64,000 nt of DNA from Paulinella micropora. Its lineage: Eukaryota; Cercozoa; Imbricatea; Euglyphida; Paulinellidae. Both the position numbers and the translations under genes were made by a program. Below the pieces are notes generated by a model, which was not told the origin of the DNA, did no database searches, and saw nothing but the letters and a program-made list of their open reading frames with translations. Shown piece by piece: positions 9,312 to 22,742 of this stretch. The stretch lies in assembly GCA_019918135.1 (NCBI GenBank), contig WBZZ01001314.1, positions 1 to 64,000 of the forward strand, written 5' to 3'. Positions within the stretch are counted from its first letter, which is position 1, and each line of letters opens with the position of its first letter.

Positions 9312-11545
9312 CCCGGACTACCTAGCAAGAGTCTTCACGCAATATGGAAACGCACTTTAATAACTCGTATCAGTAGAAGAACTGATACGCGGCGACAAAG
9401 ACAGCCACGTCACAAAACTGACTAACTTAGATGCTGGTCTGATGGGTATTAACTCTGACTAAGTTACGTAATTATAATTATGACTGGTAAGTGATGTATC
9501 AAATCCTTTCAGTTAAGATAGGCATTATTGACTGTCCGGTCCTATTGACAAATCAACTATCTAAGTAACGGTGAGTGAAATTGAAATAGCTATGACTAAC
9601 GACTACATATGATGCCTCTCAGAGCCTACGGTCCTTCCCGCCAGACTAAGTGCGATTGATTAAAGCTGTTAACGCAGCCTCTGAGCCTCCGTTCGCTAAT
9701 CAAGGCTCGATACTACAACCTGTTATCAATAGACTCCTATTATTAACCATAGTGTAATAATCTATGATATTAATAGCTACAAAGGTGACTATCAGCTGAG
9801 CAGTACTTAAGCTTTAATATATAATGTACGCGCAGATAGGTAAATATGTGCTACTTTATTAATACCCAGTGTTGGTCCAGACACAATAAGAGATTGTTCA
9901 TATTAATAACACTCTTAACCGGATAAATAATATTACTAAAAAGGTCCGTCACCCTTTTAAAGTCAGAATATATTATCGTTAGACCGGACAACGGGAACTG
10001 GCTGGTGTTTGCCTTGGTTGTTTTTGGGCTTCGCTAGTCTCCCACATTTTCCCACCATCTTTGATCTTTATTTATATAAGTAAAGAAGATTGGGTTACTG
10101 GCGAAGTTGTTGAATTTGGTTGAGTAAAAGGATAGGCATCAATAAATATATTCTTTTGACATCGAACCGGCAAAAGTGGAGTCCCATACCTGTTTTCCTT
10201 TTACGCCAAGTTTGACACTTCGCTATCCCTATTCTTTGCAACGTATACATAAGGAGAAAGGATCCATTGCACAAGATAGATAGAGGAATACGGGGAGGAG
10301 AGGACGTGTGTGTTCTGTTCCTATTTGCTCATTTTCTGCCAATTATCAAGGCGAGAACGTGTGGCAAACAGACACGTACGACTCAATCTTTGTTGACACC
10401 TATACACACCCACCCACTATCTTCTCCTCCCGCACAATACAACCAATCGTATACACAGTGTGAGGACATAACAGAGAGATAGGAGAGAAGGGTAGAGTTT
10501 AGGTGGTTGGGCGGCAAGGGGAGCAAACGTATACGACAGTAACAAACTCCCACACACACACCTACAAACCACGTCATATCCTCTATCCATCATCCGAAAC
10601 AGACTGCACAGACAATCAATTTTATCTTCCAACAACAACACTCACTTGTTCTGTCATTTCGTGCCCACTTCCAAGCATCCAAAGTGCATAAGGGAGTAGA
10701 GAGCAGACATAGACAGACAGAAAACAGAAAACAAGTGCTGTGTACCAAAGTCTGATTGTGCAAACTAGCTCATACTCAGCCCCTCCATTGCAGCCAATTT
10801 GCAGGGGGTAGTGAGGCTAGTTAGTGGGAATATAGGCCAAGACAAAAGGAGATAGAGTGACGTCAGCCAGACGTTTCATTTGTTCGTTTTTGGCGATTCC
10901 AATTTCGTCGAAAGTTTCAAGCAACAAATCACTCTCCTACCTCCACACTTCACTCCCTTCTCACCCACTTACATCCAACAGGTCACCTAGGGTCAGGGAA
11001 AGGCTTTCAAAGCAGTGCTCCTATTGTGGCTCACCAAGGAGTCCTTACTACTTCGCACTCGGTCGGTTCGTTCTACCTCACACACACACAGAACTTCCTC
11101 AGCTGAAAAGGGAAAATAAGGAGTCCCAACCAGGGATTGGACACCCTACCGAGGGTTCCAAACGATAAGCAAGGCTTGAGCAACCAGCTCCCTAATCCTT
11201 TTCACCTTCCTATTGGGAAAAGGGGCCATCACTTCTGACTATTTCAGAAGTATCGTTTCCTCCCTACCTCTCAGTTACGGAGTCGTGCTTGTAATTGTAG
11301 GGTGCCCCAGTTCCAATACAACTGGCAAGGTTTCCAAGGCGTGAGGTTCCCCTACCAAAGGGGGGGCTGAGTAATCTCAAACCTATCTACACGCATCCTA
11401 TCACTTGCTTACACACACACACCGAAAATAATAATAATAATAATAACAACAACAACTGTCTCTATACAGACAACGAACGAACCAACACCTACCGACCAAG
11501 CCACACGCTGCTTAAAAACCAAGACGGCCAGACTGAGGCTACATC
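9312..11545. other. AT-rich centre between the two divergent relics
   Basis: About 2.2 kb with no supported gene. It is flanked by a minus-strand relic on the left and a plus-strand relic on the right, so it must hold the 5' leaders, and any surviving LTR sequence, of both. A perfect 9-bp hairpin CGTATCAGT-6 nt-ACTGATACG lies at 9,366-9,389. A TATATAAG box is at 10,073-10,080. The stretch 10,270-11,540 is C-rich on the plus strand with (ATA)n/(ACA)n near its end. No direct repeat convincing as an LTR pair was found by eye. Confidence 0.5.
10073..10080 (+). promoter_or_regulatory. Possible TATA box of the plus-strand relic
   Basis: TATATAAG sits in an AT-rich trough upstream of the C-rich leader of the plus-strand element. 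It is kept at 25,613-25,620 and 41,324-41,331. Position and sequence suit a pol II promoter of an LTR, but no transcript start or LTR end supports it. Confidence 0.25.
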
Positions 11546-14500
11546 ATGCTCCCCCATATTGCTGTCGACCTCGTCCAGGACGCCGCCAGGCGGATGTGGG
11601 AAGACGATGTGGCAATCTCGTCCGTCATCGATCTCCCACAGAAACTGTTAACCAACTTAGTGAAGACCGATTTCGCTTCCTTGTTGTTGGCAGTCCTGAG
11701 CGGGATAGTGAAAGCCGAGCCGCAACAAGGGCGGACGGATGGCGAGACGTTCGTCCGGAATGTCCTAACCAAAGCCCAGGACTTGGATAACACGAACTTC
11801 AAAATCGTGCGGTTTCGCACAGACCGTATGTGCGAAGTATCCCACTGGACAAGCAGTATCTTTGCCACCGATGTCTTTACCTCTGATAAGATCGAAAGAG
11901 CCAAGCGGGCCGATGTCCTGCTTAGAGCAATGACGATCACGGGTAGCACGCTTGAGGTCCACCAGGGCAAACCGGGCCAAGTGTTTGATGTGTGGACTTT
12001 CGTGACCGGCAGCAGCTGGTCCAACCGCCGTCAATCGTGGTCTAGCTCGTCCAGGGGCCCCTATAGCTCCTCGAGCTCCTCTAGCTCGTCGTACACTCCT
12101 CCACCGCCCTCACTCCCATTTGGGGGGCGACCAACTCTGCAACACCGGCCACCGGCACGTTCAACTCGATGCCTCCGGCTGTCGGGACGGCACTCCCATA
12201 TCTGCCTCCCCCACCGCCCATGCCTCCTCCACCGCCCATGCCCTGCTAGTATTACCCTTCCTCTGGGTTCGCATCTCCGCCACCGTACCCTCCTACACTG
12301 GGCGGGCCCACATCCGAGGGTAAGTCGGGTAAGAGAAAACTTGGTGACAACGGCGTGGTCAAACCGCTATCCCACCTCCCACTGATCCCGGGCCCAGACA
12401 ATTGCTCGTTCGGCCTTTTCAACGAGACTTTTGCGGACCGTGGCACAAGAGCCCAGGTGCGGAGTGCTGTGATCACATGATACATGCGGTCATCTTCAAT
12501 CCACTTGATGACAACAGACTGTGGGTCGCACCGTGCCAATGGTCGAATTCCTGTCAATACCAACACCCACGCCAGGGTCAAGAACGGGTAGAGCCAATAA
12601 AATGGCATATTCACCGTTGGTACGTGGGGCGATCCAAAGTTAAGAGGGATGGCAAATGGGTCCTCAACCCTAAGGATAACCCCACCGAAGGCATCAGAAT
12701 TCCCGACGTCCAACCCGATGGGACGATGTACTTCTTGCCGCCCGGGCAAGACCCGTCCTGGCTGGCCCAGTACTCAACCGAGGCCAAAGCTCGGGTGGAA
12801 AGGTACCGAATCCAGGGCAGGAAATACGACGAAGTGGCATGCTATATGCCTGGGAAAGAACACCTGATCGGTACCTTACATACACATACACACCCTCTCG
12901 GACCTCAGATGCCCCTATGCTCCATGCAGGCGTCAAAAAGGCGAAGACGGGAAACAAGATTCCCAAGAACAAATAACCGTGGGCCGCCCAATGCGTCCAC
13001 ACCCGAGTCAACGACACGTGGTGCCTCGCCCTCGGGAGCGTTCTCCTTGATCCTGAGTGGGACAGATATGCCATGTGCTGGCCGGCAAACTAAAGCGCCC
13101 GCCATGGGGACAGCCTACCGTAGTGGCTCCGACTCTTCTTTTCACGGTCCCGGCCCAATCGCCGACCGAAACTCTGTATAGTCCCATAGAGGCTACGACC
13201 TCACCGATAGAGGATAGCGTTGAGACGAGGGATAAGGATATAGTGATGGGTAGCGACGACAACCGTCGGGAGCGTGTACCGAACGAGCCTGACACGGTCG
13301 CTGACCTTACCATAGAGGTCGGTTTACCCAATCCCTTACCCAAAGACACCGTCGCCAAGGCGACGCCGGCTGTAGATCCTGACACGATCACATCAAGTAT
13401 ATGTGATGGGGGGGGGGGGCACCCAATAAGCACTGGGACCCTCGCGTAAGACGCGCGAGGCCTATCAGTGTCCGGCAGGTAGAAAAACCCGCCCCTTTTG
13501 TGAACAAGGTAAATAAAGGGGCACGCTCATATGATATATACTCAGGGCCGACCCTATTAGATCGGCGTACCAGTCTGACAAGGGGTACGGTCATTAGATC
13601 CGATGTCAATCATCCACGCATACCACGCCCCGACGACAAGGCTGTTCCATCACTGCCGGTCGGATACACCCCTTCACCTTTCCAAGTGGCAACCACTATT
13701 GTCCTACCCGCCACAAGGGGTGACAAAGCCATCGCCCCGGCAGTCATTCGCCAAATGGGTCTCACTCCATTGCACGACTCTGACCGACTCGGAGTGACGG
13801 CGCGATCACAAGCGCGACAGTTCGCCGAGACAGAGTTAAGACAGGCATTGACAACCCGAGCCGAACCGGTAGACCCACCGGCGGAGGCACGGGACATGAG
13901 CTACACCAGATTATACTGGAAAGAGCTCAAGGGCTACCTAGATACCGGAAATGATAGCATGGCCCCAATCACATTCGCGGGCAAACGTTTCATAGACAAA
14001 TATGGACGTCTGTTTGATTTTACTAAGACAGGCCCGCTCGGATATCCGGGGTGCCAACGACGAACGGAGCGCGATCGTAGGACATATCCCGTTGACAGTC
14101 GAATTCCCGTCCGGGATGTCTTATACCATCCATGTCTTGGTCGTCCCGGCCTTCCCAGGCACTGTCGTCTTAGGCAAACCCGATCTCCAAATGATGGATG
14201 CGCAGCTTATATATGCTGGGACAGGACATCATCAAATATGGACGTGGACGACATGAGTCTGAATTCCCGATCCTAAAGTCGGAAACGGACCTCCCACGAC
14301 GGCATCCATATGGCGGTAGGGCTCAGGTCACACTGATACCACCGGCCCCTCCATTACCCTATGATGGACACCTCGCCGAGCAATCTCGTCTTACCCCACA
14401 GGGTACGGCATGGGTGTACGACAATGTATACATCCCAGAGCCGGATGACAAGCCCCCCGACCCATGGGAGGACTTTGGAGAACTCGCGGCCAAGAGGGAA

Positions 14501-14659
14501 GCTCAGATCTTACTCCTGAAGCGTCAGGAAGACTCGTGGCATGGCTTCGACCAGCCGGGTCAACTGAACAAGGGGGTCCACCAATACGTACGGGTCAAAA
14601 CAAGCTTAGTATATCATGCTTCCAAAAGGCTCACGGAGGATAAAGGGACACTCCGTTGA
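11546..14659 (+). mobile_element. Gag/protease retroelement relic, copy A (short form)
   Basis: This is a plus-strand fossil. Parts in order: the C-terminal part of a gag-like protein, ending in serine-rich and then proline-rich sequence (about 11,546-12,250); a Cys/His region with WSNSCQYQHP and FLPPGQDP (about 12,400-12,860) that resembles a nucleocapsid; a Pro/Thr-rich linker; and a retropepsin-like section with LKGYLDTGND and VVLGKPDL (about 13,920-14,200). The family is LTR-type, possibly Gypsy or DIRS-like, and cannot be settled without a polymerase. It is broken, with about four or more interruptions, and lacks most of the gag N-terminal part seen in copy C. Confidence 0.7.
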
Positions 14660-15502
14660 CAGCGGGTTTTCCCTTTGGCTTGTTATTGGGGTTCAAACCT
14701 GACTTCCCTTTCTACTCTAGAAGTGGAGGTGAGTCTTGAACCAGTTGTGTTCATGATTAAATTCCATTTTTTTACTTTCCTTTGTGCTCGTAAGGGTAGA
14801 CCTGCGGTCTTAATACATTTGGAGTCCCTATGCCTTTTTCGAACTCATAAAATTTGGAATTTGGAACGACACACTCTCTGGGGACAATCAGTCACTGTTG
14901 TTGACTGTGTCTTGGTGAGAGTAAAGTAGCTTCTCGACAATCAGTACTCAGTACTGGTCGTGTGAGACAGTGCTTTCACTCGTCTCGGGCAAGGGAAACT
15001 ACAGGTGTTAAGGGGGGTTTTGGAGAAACAGGGAAGAACCCTGATCTCGAAACTTGGACCTTGACGGTCAACATGTCAGCGGTTTACTGACATTGGCCCC
15101 TGGGTCTTCTTTCTTCTGTTTGCGTCTGTCGTCTCCCTGTCTCTTAATAGGATGAGGGGAGGTGACATGTGATTAACGTAGGAGAAGTATGTCAGTCAGA
15201 CAGGGTTTGGTTCTGACTCTGACCCATAGTATGTTTGTTTGTTTTGCCTGTCTCTCATGGTTGGATGAGTGAGATGCACAGGTGGTTGAACTGGTCTGCT
15301 GTGGAGGAGGCCTGTGTCAGAGGTGCAGGGAAGGACACAGTGGGCACGTTAGGCTGACAGGCAGGGAGCGACCAGCAATCATAGGCGTTAGGGGAGGAGG
15401 GATGGCTCTTTTTCTTTCTCACTCTCTCTTTCTCTCTCGGTGGGAGGGATGTGAGCATTAATGCCTTTTGTCTCTGTTTCCTGTTCTGTTGTGGAACAAG
15501 AG
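14660..15502. other. Tail spacer of the unit (no gene seen), copy A
   Basis: This spacer runs from the end of the plus-strand relic to the next satellite. An 84-residue frame at 14,675-14,929 has no recognisable content. It may contain the degraded 3' end of the relic, but no polypurine tract plus LTR could be recognised. A CT run precedes the satellite. Confidence 0.45.
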
Positions 15503-16208
15503 GGATTGCATGGGATTGCATTGGAATGCATTGGATTGCATTGGATTACATTGGATTGCATTGCATTGGATTGGATATGCATTGGATTGCATTGGATTGC
15601 ATTGGATATGCATTGGATATGCATTGGATTGGATATGCATTGGATATGCATTGGATTGCATTAGATTGCATTGGATATGGATTGGATATGCATTGCATTG
15701 CATTGGATTGCATTGGATATGCATTGGATTGCATTGGATATGCATTGGATTGCATTGGATTGCATTGGATATGCATTGGATATGCATTGGATATGCATTG
15801 GATATGCATTGGATATGCATTGGATATGCATTGGATTGCATTGGATGTGCATCGGATATCCATTGGATATGCATTGGATAGCATTGGATTGCATTGGATA
15901 TGCATTGGATATGCATTGGATATGCATTGGATATCACTGGATTGCATTGGATTGCACTGGATTGCGTTGGATTGCGTTGGATATGCATTGGATTGCATTG
16001 GATTGCATTGGATTGCATTGGATATGCATTGGATATGCATTGGATTGCATTGGATATGCATTGGATTGCATTGGATTGCATTGGATTGCATTGGATTGCA
16101 TTGGATATGCATTGGATATGCATTGGATTTGTATTGGATTGTATTGGATTGTATTGGATTGCATTGGATATGCATTGGATTGCATTGGATTGCATTGGAT
16201 TGCATTGG
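15503..16208. repeat. 10/11-bp satellite, copy B
   Basis: It uses the same two unit types as copy A, and their order along the array is almost the same as in copy A (for example the ATTGCACTGG and ATTGCGTTGG variants occur in the same sequence). The two arrays therefore descend from one by duplication of the whole unit rather than by independent expansion. A local difference is the variant GGATGTGCATCGGATATCC near 15,845. Confidence 0.96.
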
Positions 16209-16781
16209 AAATGTGTTAATACATGGTTTGGTCACACTGAGGAGACTGACTGAGTGGTTATTAATACATAAGTTTTGATTGAAATTTTTCTCTTATCTTT
16301 TCTTTCGGTGATATTCGACTGTAAACTTTGAAGGAGGAAGTGACTGGATGTCACTGGGGAAGTCACCGCTGCTTCCAGATTTGAGGTCGTGGTTGTTGTA
16401 GTTACCGTAGGCATAATCTATCTTCGGTTTGGAAATTTCAACAGCTATCGTTAGGTAGGCAGGAAGCAAAAACAGTCAATTCAGACACACAATGCACATT
16501 AAGAGAAAACAATATTGCGCATGTAACACATTATAAAATTGCGCACATTCATAACCGTTGATTGGTGACGTAAACTTCGATGTCCTCCGATAACAGTGTC
16601 TTGTCCATAAATTCATTTACTCATGGTGGGTGTGTATATATATTTCATGCAGGAAGGCAACTGGTCTGTGTATGCATATTGTGTGTGGTGTATGTATGCA
16701 TGCATTGTAAGCTTTTATGAAATGCATGCGTAATTGAATGCACACAAATTTGGTTCTTTTGTTATTTCTTTCAACGATATC

Positions 16782-17900
16782 TATGTATGTGTATATGTAT
16801 GTCTTGTATGTATGTATGTATGTATGTACAACACCACATACATACATCTCTTATGTACATCCATATAGATATGTATGTATATATGCATGTATTGTATGTA
16901 TGTATTCTCTTAATATATACATGTATGTATGAAGGTAGGTAGGTAGGTAGGTAGGTGCAACGCATACATACATACATACATACATAAATACATACATGCA
17001 TGCATACATACATACATACATGCATGCATATACATACATGCATGCATACATACACATACATACATACATACATACATACGTACGATACATACATGCCACA
17101 CATACATACCATACATACATACCATACATACATACCATAGATACCACACATACATACATACATACATGCATACATGCATGCATGCATACATGCATACACA
17201 TACATACATACATACATACATACACATGCATACATACATACATACATATGCATACATACATACAGACAGACAGACAGACAGACAGAGACAGACGGAGACA
17301 GACAGAGATATACATACATACATACATACATACATAAATACATACATACGTACGTATACATACGTACATACGTACGTACCATACATACACACATACATAG
17401 ACATACGTAGACATACATAGACATACATAGACACACATACATACATACATACATATACATACATAAATACATATACATACATGCATACATACACACATAG
17501 ACATACATAGACATACATACATACATACATACATACATATGCATACATATGCATACATATGCATACATATGCATACATACATATGCATACATACATGCAT
17601 ACCCGTACGTACGTACGTACGTACGTACATACACACACACACATACATACATACATACATACGTACGCACGTACTACGTACCTACATACCTACATACATA
17701 ACATACATAACATACATAACATACATAACATACATAACATACATGACATACATGACATACATGACATACATGACATACATAACATACATAACATACATAA
17801 CATACATAACATACATAACATACATAACATACATAACATACATACATACATAACATACATACATACATACACACACATACATACATACATACATACATAC
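16782..17900. repeat. ACAT/TATG-type microsatellite block, copy B
   Basis: It has the same succession of sub-repeats as copy A: TATG, GGTA, ACAT with GCAT islands, GACA, ACGT, and the 9-bp ACATACATR section near 17,696-17,845. Small length differences in each run are as expected from slippage. It ends at the same CAGGTAAGTACG boundary. Confidence 0.95.
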
Positions 17901-18415
17901 AGGTAAGTACGTACAACAGTTTCAACGTTCACACTTACATTCAAAACAAATTAGGTAATATGTTTGCACTTGATGTAAAGTATTTTGTCTTTATTAGTTA
18001 TTGCAATCAAACACACACACACACACACCTTACATATTATATGCATGCATTTATACACGAGCATGCAATACTGCAGTATATGTGAAGCAAAGTAAAATGA
18101 AAGATTCTTTCATGTAATCCTATCTGAGATCGCAGTGACAGAAACTCAGTACAGAAACTTGGAGCTCCAAGTGCAAAGTGACAACAAAGTATGTATGTAT
18201 GTATGTATGTATGTATATTCCACCAGTGCGAGTAAAATCTGCAACCTTATCGCATTTTACTCTTCGGGAAACGCTCATGTCTAAATGTACGTGATACCTT
18301 CGCGGATGACAATGCTAAGACCATGAGATCGCTTTGGACCACAGCGTTTTGATCTGCACAGAACGTATGCATGCATGTAAGTACTCATGTAAAAATTTCA
18401 TGTATGCCTGTGTGT

Positions 18416-18427
18416 TCTTTCTTCTTC

Positions 18428-18460
<33 letters not shown>

Positions 18461-19180
18461 TTCCTTCCTTTCCTTCTTTCCTCTTTCTTTCCTTCGTTCT
18501 TCGTTCTTCGTCGTCCTCCTCCTCCTCCTCCTTCTTCTTCTTCTCCTTCTCCTTCTCCTCCCTTCTTCTTCTTCTTCTTCTTCTTCTTCTTCTTCTTCTC
18601 CTTCTTCTCCTTCTTCTTCTTCTTCTTCTTCTTCTTCTTCTTCTTTCTTTCTTCATTTCCTTTTTTCTTTCCTTTTTTCTTTCCTTTTTCTTTTCTTTTT
18701 TCTTTTCTTTTTTCTTTTCTTTCTTCTTTTCTTTCTTTTTTCCTTTCCTTTTTTCTTTCCTTTTTTCTTTTCTTTTTTCTTTTCTTTTTCCTTTTCTTTT
18801 TCCTTTTCTTTTTTCTTTTCTTTTTTCTTTTCTTTTTTCTTTTCTTTTTTCTTTTCTTTTTTCTTTTCTTTTTTCTTTTCTTTTTTCTTTTCTTTTTTCT
18901 TTTTCCTTTTTTTTTTTTTTCTTCTTTCTTCTTTCTTTCTTCTTTCTTTCTTCTTTCTTCTTCTTTCTTCTTTTCCTTTCTTTTCCCTTTCTTTTCCCTT
19001 TTTCCTGTTTCCTGTTTCCTGTTTCCTGTTCCCTGTTCCCTTGTTCCCTTGTTCCTTTTTTCCTTTGTTCCTTTCTTTCTTTTTTTTTTTTTTTCTTTTT
19101 TCTTTTTCCTTTTTCCTTTTTCCTTTTCCTTTTTCCTTTAATTTTTCCTTTTCCTTTTCTAGATCTTTTCTTTTCCTTTT
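18416..19180. repeat. Polypyrimidine tract, copy B
   Basis: Same segment order as copy A, with the lengths of the triplet and TTTTCTTTTC sections changed. It ends with the same duplicated CTAGATCT. Confidence 0.94.
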
Positions 19181-19609
19181 CTAGATCTACAAGCAATTTT
19201 AATTTTAATTTGCCAAATAAAAATTTATTTCTAAAATAATTGACTGTCCTACATCTCCTAAATAGATTGGGTGGTCCTAAAACACTAAACAATTGTATAC
19301 CTTCAAATCTACGTAGTCTTTGTTGAAAAATCACACAAAATGCAAAAGAAAAATAATCAAATTAAAAAATAAATTAAAACTTTAATTTTTTTATATGTAC
19401 ATTCCAGATCCAACATCTTGGACTTGTATGCATATGACTAGGCCTCAGGAATTGATCGAATGAAGAAGAAACATCCCTATTTCAATATTTTTATATCTAT
19501 CGTAAGTGTATATATGTCAGCTGCAGTGAGATATGATAACACTAAAAAAACTACACTTACACTACAAGCCCGCTTATTCAAGATTTACCCTGAAACAGTC
19601 AAGGAGCTT

Positions 19610-21020
19610 CAAGGTATGCTTTGAAAAGCCTCAATGCATTGATTTCTTTACATTAAACACCCTCAAGGTAATGATTTCTATACCTTGAAATTAATTATTT
19701 TTTTTAAGCCTCAAGGTATTGATTTCCATACCTTGAAACAGTGAAATTTTTTTTCCATGTTTCAAGCTAAAAAATTTTATACCTTGAAAGTTTCAATGGT
19801 ACGTTCGGCCCGCGATAAGAAGTCAGGAAAAGAACGTGCACTCGATAAGAAATCAGGAAAAAGAGTCAGTGTGCTAAAAACGAAATTTAGTATTTTTCCT
19901 TTGGTGGGTGGTTCAAAAAATCATTTGTTTGATTTCCCCCCCACCTTTTTTATTTTTTCTATTGCTAAGCTTAAGAGTGCCTGCCCAACGTAGTATTAAT
20001 CAAGTACGGGCCCTAGTCTTTGTGATGGTTGGTGTACCCATTGCAAAACTACATGCTCGGAACGACTTTGCAGACGTAGGAATTAACATCTTTTGATGTA
20101 TATTCTTGTACATGTCCCGAGTTCAATCTGTGACATGGAAGGCATATACATAAAGGTTTGTTCTACGGTTGTAAGATAAATGACAGGGAGGTTTTTTATT
20201 TGCTTACACATTTTAATTTTTTTACTTACTACATTATGCATCATTTATATGTATTGTATAACGTGTATATAAGTATAAATTTTTCTCTACATCTCTTTCT
20301 CTCCGTCTCTCTGTTTCTTTTTCCTCTCTCTCTCTCTCTCTCTATCTCCCTCTCTCTCTCTCTCATTTCTCTCACTCTCTCTCTCTCTCTCGATCTCTCT
20401 TTCTTTTCTTTCATTCTCTCAAGACGCTCTATCTTAATTTATTGCTTGCTCTCTCTCCCTCTCTCACACAGAGAGAGAGAGAGATATCCCTGACTGCGTA
20501 CATAGAAAGATATACTGTTTTTTGAAATTTTAACATGCGCACCGAGGGTGCTCGCAACTTCCGACACAAAAATTCAATAGAGCTCATCCACACGCGTCAA
20601 ATGAAAAAAAAAAAAGAAAAAGAGCAGAGTTTACACCCGCAATGATTTTTTGAAATTTTTTAACTCACCTTGACATTTCAAATTATATATATTTTAGTAA
20701 AAAATTTCAAAAAATCCTTGCGGGTGTAAACTCATCTCCTTTTCGAATTTTTTTTTTTGCATTCAACACGTCTGGATGAACTCTATTGAAGTTTCGTGTA
20801 GGAAGTTGCGAGCACCCTCGGGGCGCATATCAAAATTTGAAAAAACATTATATCTTTCTATGTATGTCACCTTGATATTTCAAATTATACATTGGAATAT
20901 CAAGGCATATTTTGATATTGCAAGGTATACCTTGACTAGTTTAAGATATACCTTGACTATTTTAAGTATACCTTGACTATTTCAATGTATACCTTGGATA
21001 TGTAAGGTAAACATTGAAAG
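19610..21020. repeat. CAAGGTAT/ATACCTTG hairpin region, copy B
   Basis: It has the same structure as in copy A: CAAGGTAT hairpins on the left, TATACCTTGACT tandem units on the right, and the CT run and MITE between. Confidence 0.53.
20501..20862. mobile_element. MITE-like long inverted repeat, copy B
   Basis: This is the 362-bp counterpart of the copy A element, with the same CATAGAAAGATATA end and TA flanks. Because the site is identical in every unit, the insertion is older than the amplification of the array. Confidence 0.74.
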
Positions 21021-22208
21021 GCTAAGTCCTTGCATGTCTATTTCTTCGGATACTGCGTGGCAGGATAATCTCAAGGGCGATTTCCCGCCGATAAACCAAG
21101 AGGAGATGGAGTGCATAGAACATAGCTTGGCCCTCAAGGAGATGATGATAGAGAGGTACTTTTCTCTGCATCTCTTTCTCTCCTTCTCTCTGTTGCTTTT
21201 TCCCCCCCCTCTCTCTCCCTGACCTCATCTGCATCCACGTGTTGGCTCCGGACAACTACTGTATCACAAGTGTTCTTGCAATCAGTACGACGCTTAACCC
21301 TATGCAGGCCCACCCTGTATATAATGGCAATACCTGATCGTTCCGGTCTGTGGGTTATCCCTTGGTCTGGAGATTACGGAGTCTCTACTTTAGGTATTCC
21401 ACAGTCTTCATATCGTTAGTAACAGTTATCTGTTTATTAAATATCCTACTATCGTAACAATCTGGAGTCGCTAATACAATAAAAGGGGTATGGAAATTTT
21501 CCTCTGTTTCTCGGAAATTTTCTGTTGAAAAGAGATATCGAGAGAAAAATACATATGGGAGAGGGGATAATTTTTCTGATGCGCTTTCCTGGGGTTATAT
21601 GCTTTTTCTTGAGCTGTTTTAATTACAGGGGCATGCAAGGGGGTAGGGGCAATGATTTTCTTGGACAGGAATGCTGCTTATGAGCTGTTTTGCAGAAAGG
21701 CAGGGGTTGCTGTGACTAGATGTTTTGAGACTGGACAGCTCTCAGCTCAAAGGTGGGGAGTGTGAGGTTTTCGAGGGTATGGATGCTTGCCTTGGGGTTC
21801 CGGGTGTGTGGGTGTGTCCAAAGGGATATGAGGCATGCTTTTGTGGAGGTGGGGTGCGGTTTTCAGTCGGTTTGGTGTCAGGGCAAGGGTTGCTGGGGAA
21901 CAGACACAGGTTGGGGACAATCTTTTCATACATACAAGGGTACATGTATGGGAAAACTATGCAGGAATGTGTAATTCGTGTTTGCTTCATCATGGATTGA
22001 GGGTTTGTGATGTTTTTCGTGGGTTTTGGGGGCTGGAAACTCGAATGCCCTGTTGACTTGGGGTCGGAAGCATGGAAACAGACGCTGAGACGTAAGGATT
22101 TTGTGAAGAATCGGGCATATTTGGGGAAACGGAGACGTGGGAGAACGAAAGAGGAAACAGGAGAAGTCGGAAGAAGCAAATTTTGCGAGATTTTATGAAG
22201 AAAAGGGG

Positions 22209-22699
22209 TTACACCAGGCACGGTTTGGGCACTAACTTCCCTTCACTCACTCTCTTCACCTCATCACTGCTTTCTCTAACGCATGTTGACGTGAGTTGTT
22301 GAGCGAGCTGTGCTATGTCTTTGAAAGTGATGATGGGTGGTGTGTTGGTGTGTGGCTGAACTTGGGGTGTTGGACCTGGTTGTGGTGTTGGGGTTCCGGC
22401 ATTGCCTCCCCGTCGTTTTCTCTTAGCCTCCCCGGTCCCTACAACAGCACTGGGCAGTCCGGCAGATGCCGGACTCCCACCTACATCGTGAGTCTCTTTC
22501 TTGTGTTTCTGTACATATCGCCTAACATTCCCTTTGCGCGTGAATTGCAGAAATTCAGTGTCTATGTCATCATCATCATCATCATTCATCATCATCCACA
22601 CATGTAGCCATTGCCATGTCATGTCTTATCTCATCAGAGCATCGTGAGTCATAGTCATCATCATACTCTTCCATCTCTTCTTCGTCTTCTTCCTCCTCA

Positions 22700-22742
<43 letters not shown>

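Larger units (their letters stand above)
1..15502. repeat. Macrosatellite unit, copy A (nearly complete)
   Basis: This is the first visible copy of a unit that repeats head to tail. Base 1 aligns with base 15,544 of copy B, so only about 41 bases of the unit's left end are missing. Order inside: 10/11-bp satellite, spacer, ACAT-type microsatellite, polypyrimidine tract, CAAGGTAT region with MITE, G-rich spacer, minus-strand copia-type gag relic, AT-rich centre, plus-strand gag/protease relic, tail spacer. It differs from copies B and C by scattered single bases and microsatellite lengths. The array probably continues to the left of the window. Confidence 0.95.

Noticed and set aside
14690-14710. 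GGTTCAAACC resembling a pol III B box, possibly a tRNA or SINE
   Set aside because: No A box at proper spacing and no cloverleaf can be drawn around it.
9312-15502. LTR pair flanking the plus-strand relic
   Set aside because: I compared the leader (about 10,000-11,500) with the tail spacer (14,660-15,502) by eye and found no convincing direct repeat. A self-alignment would be needed to exclude a diverged pair.
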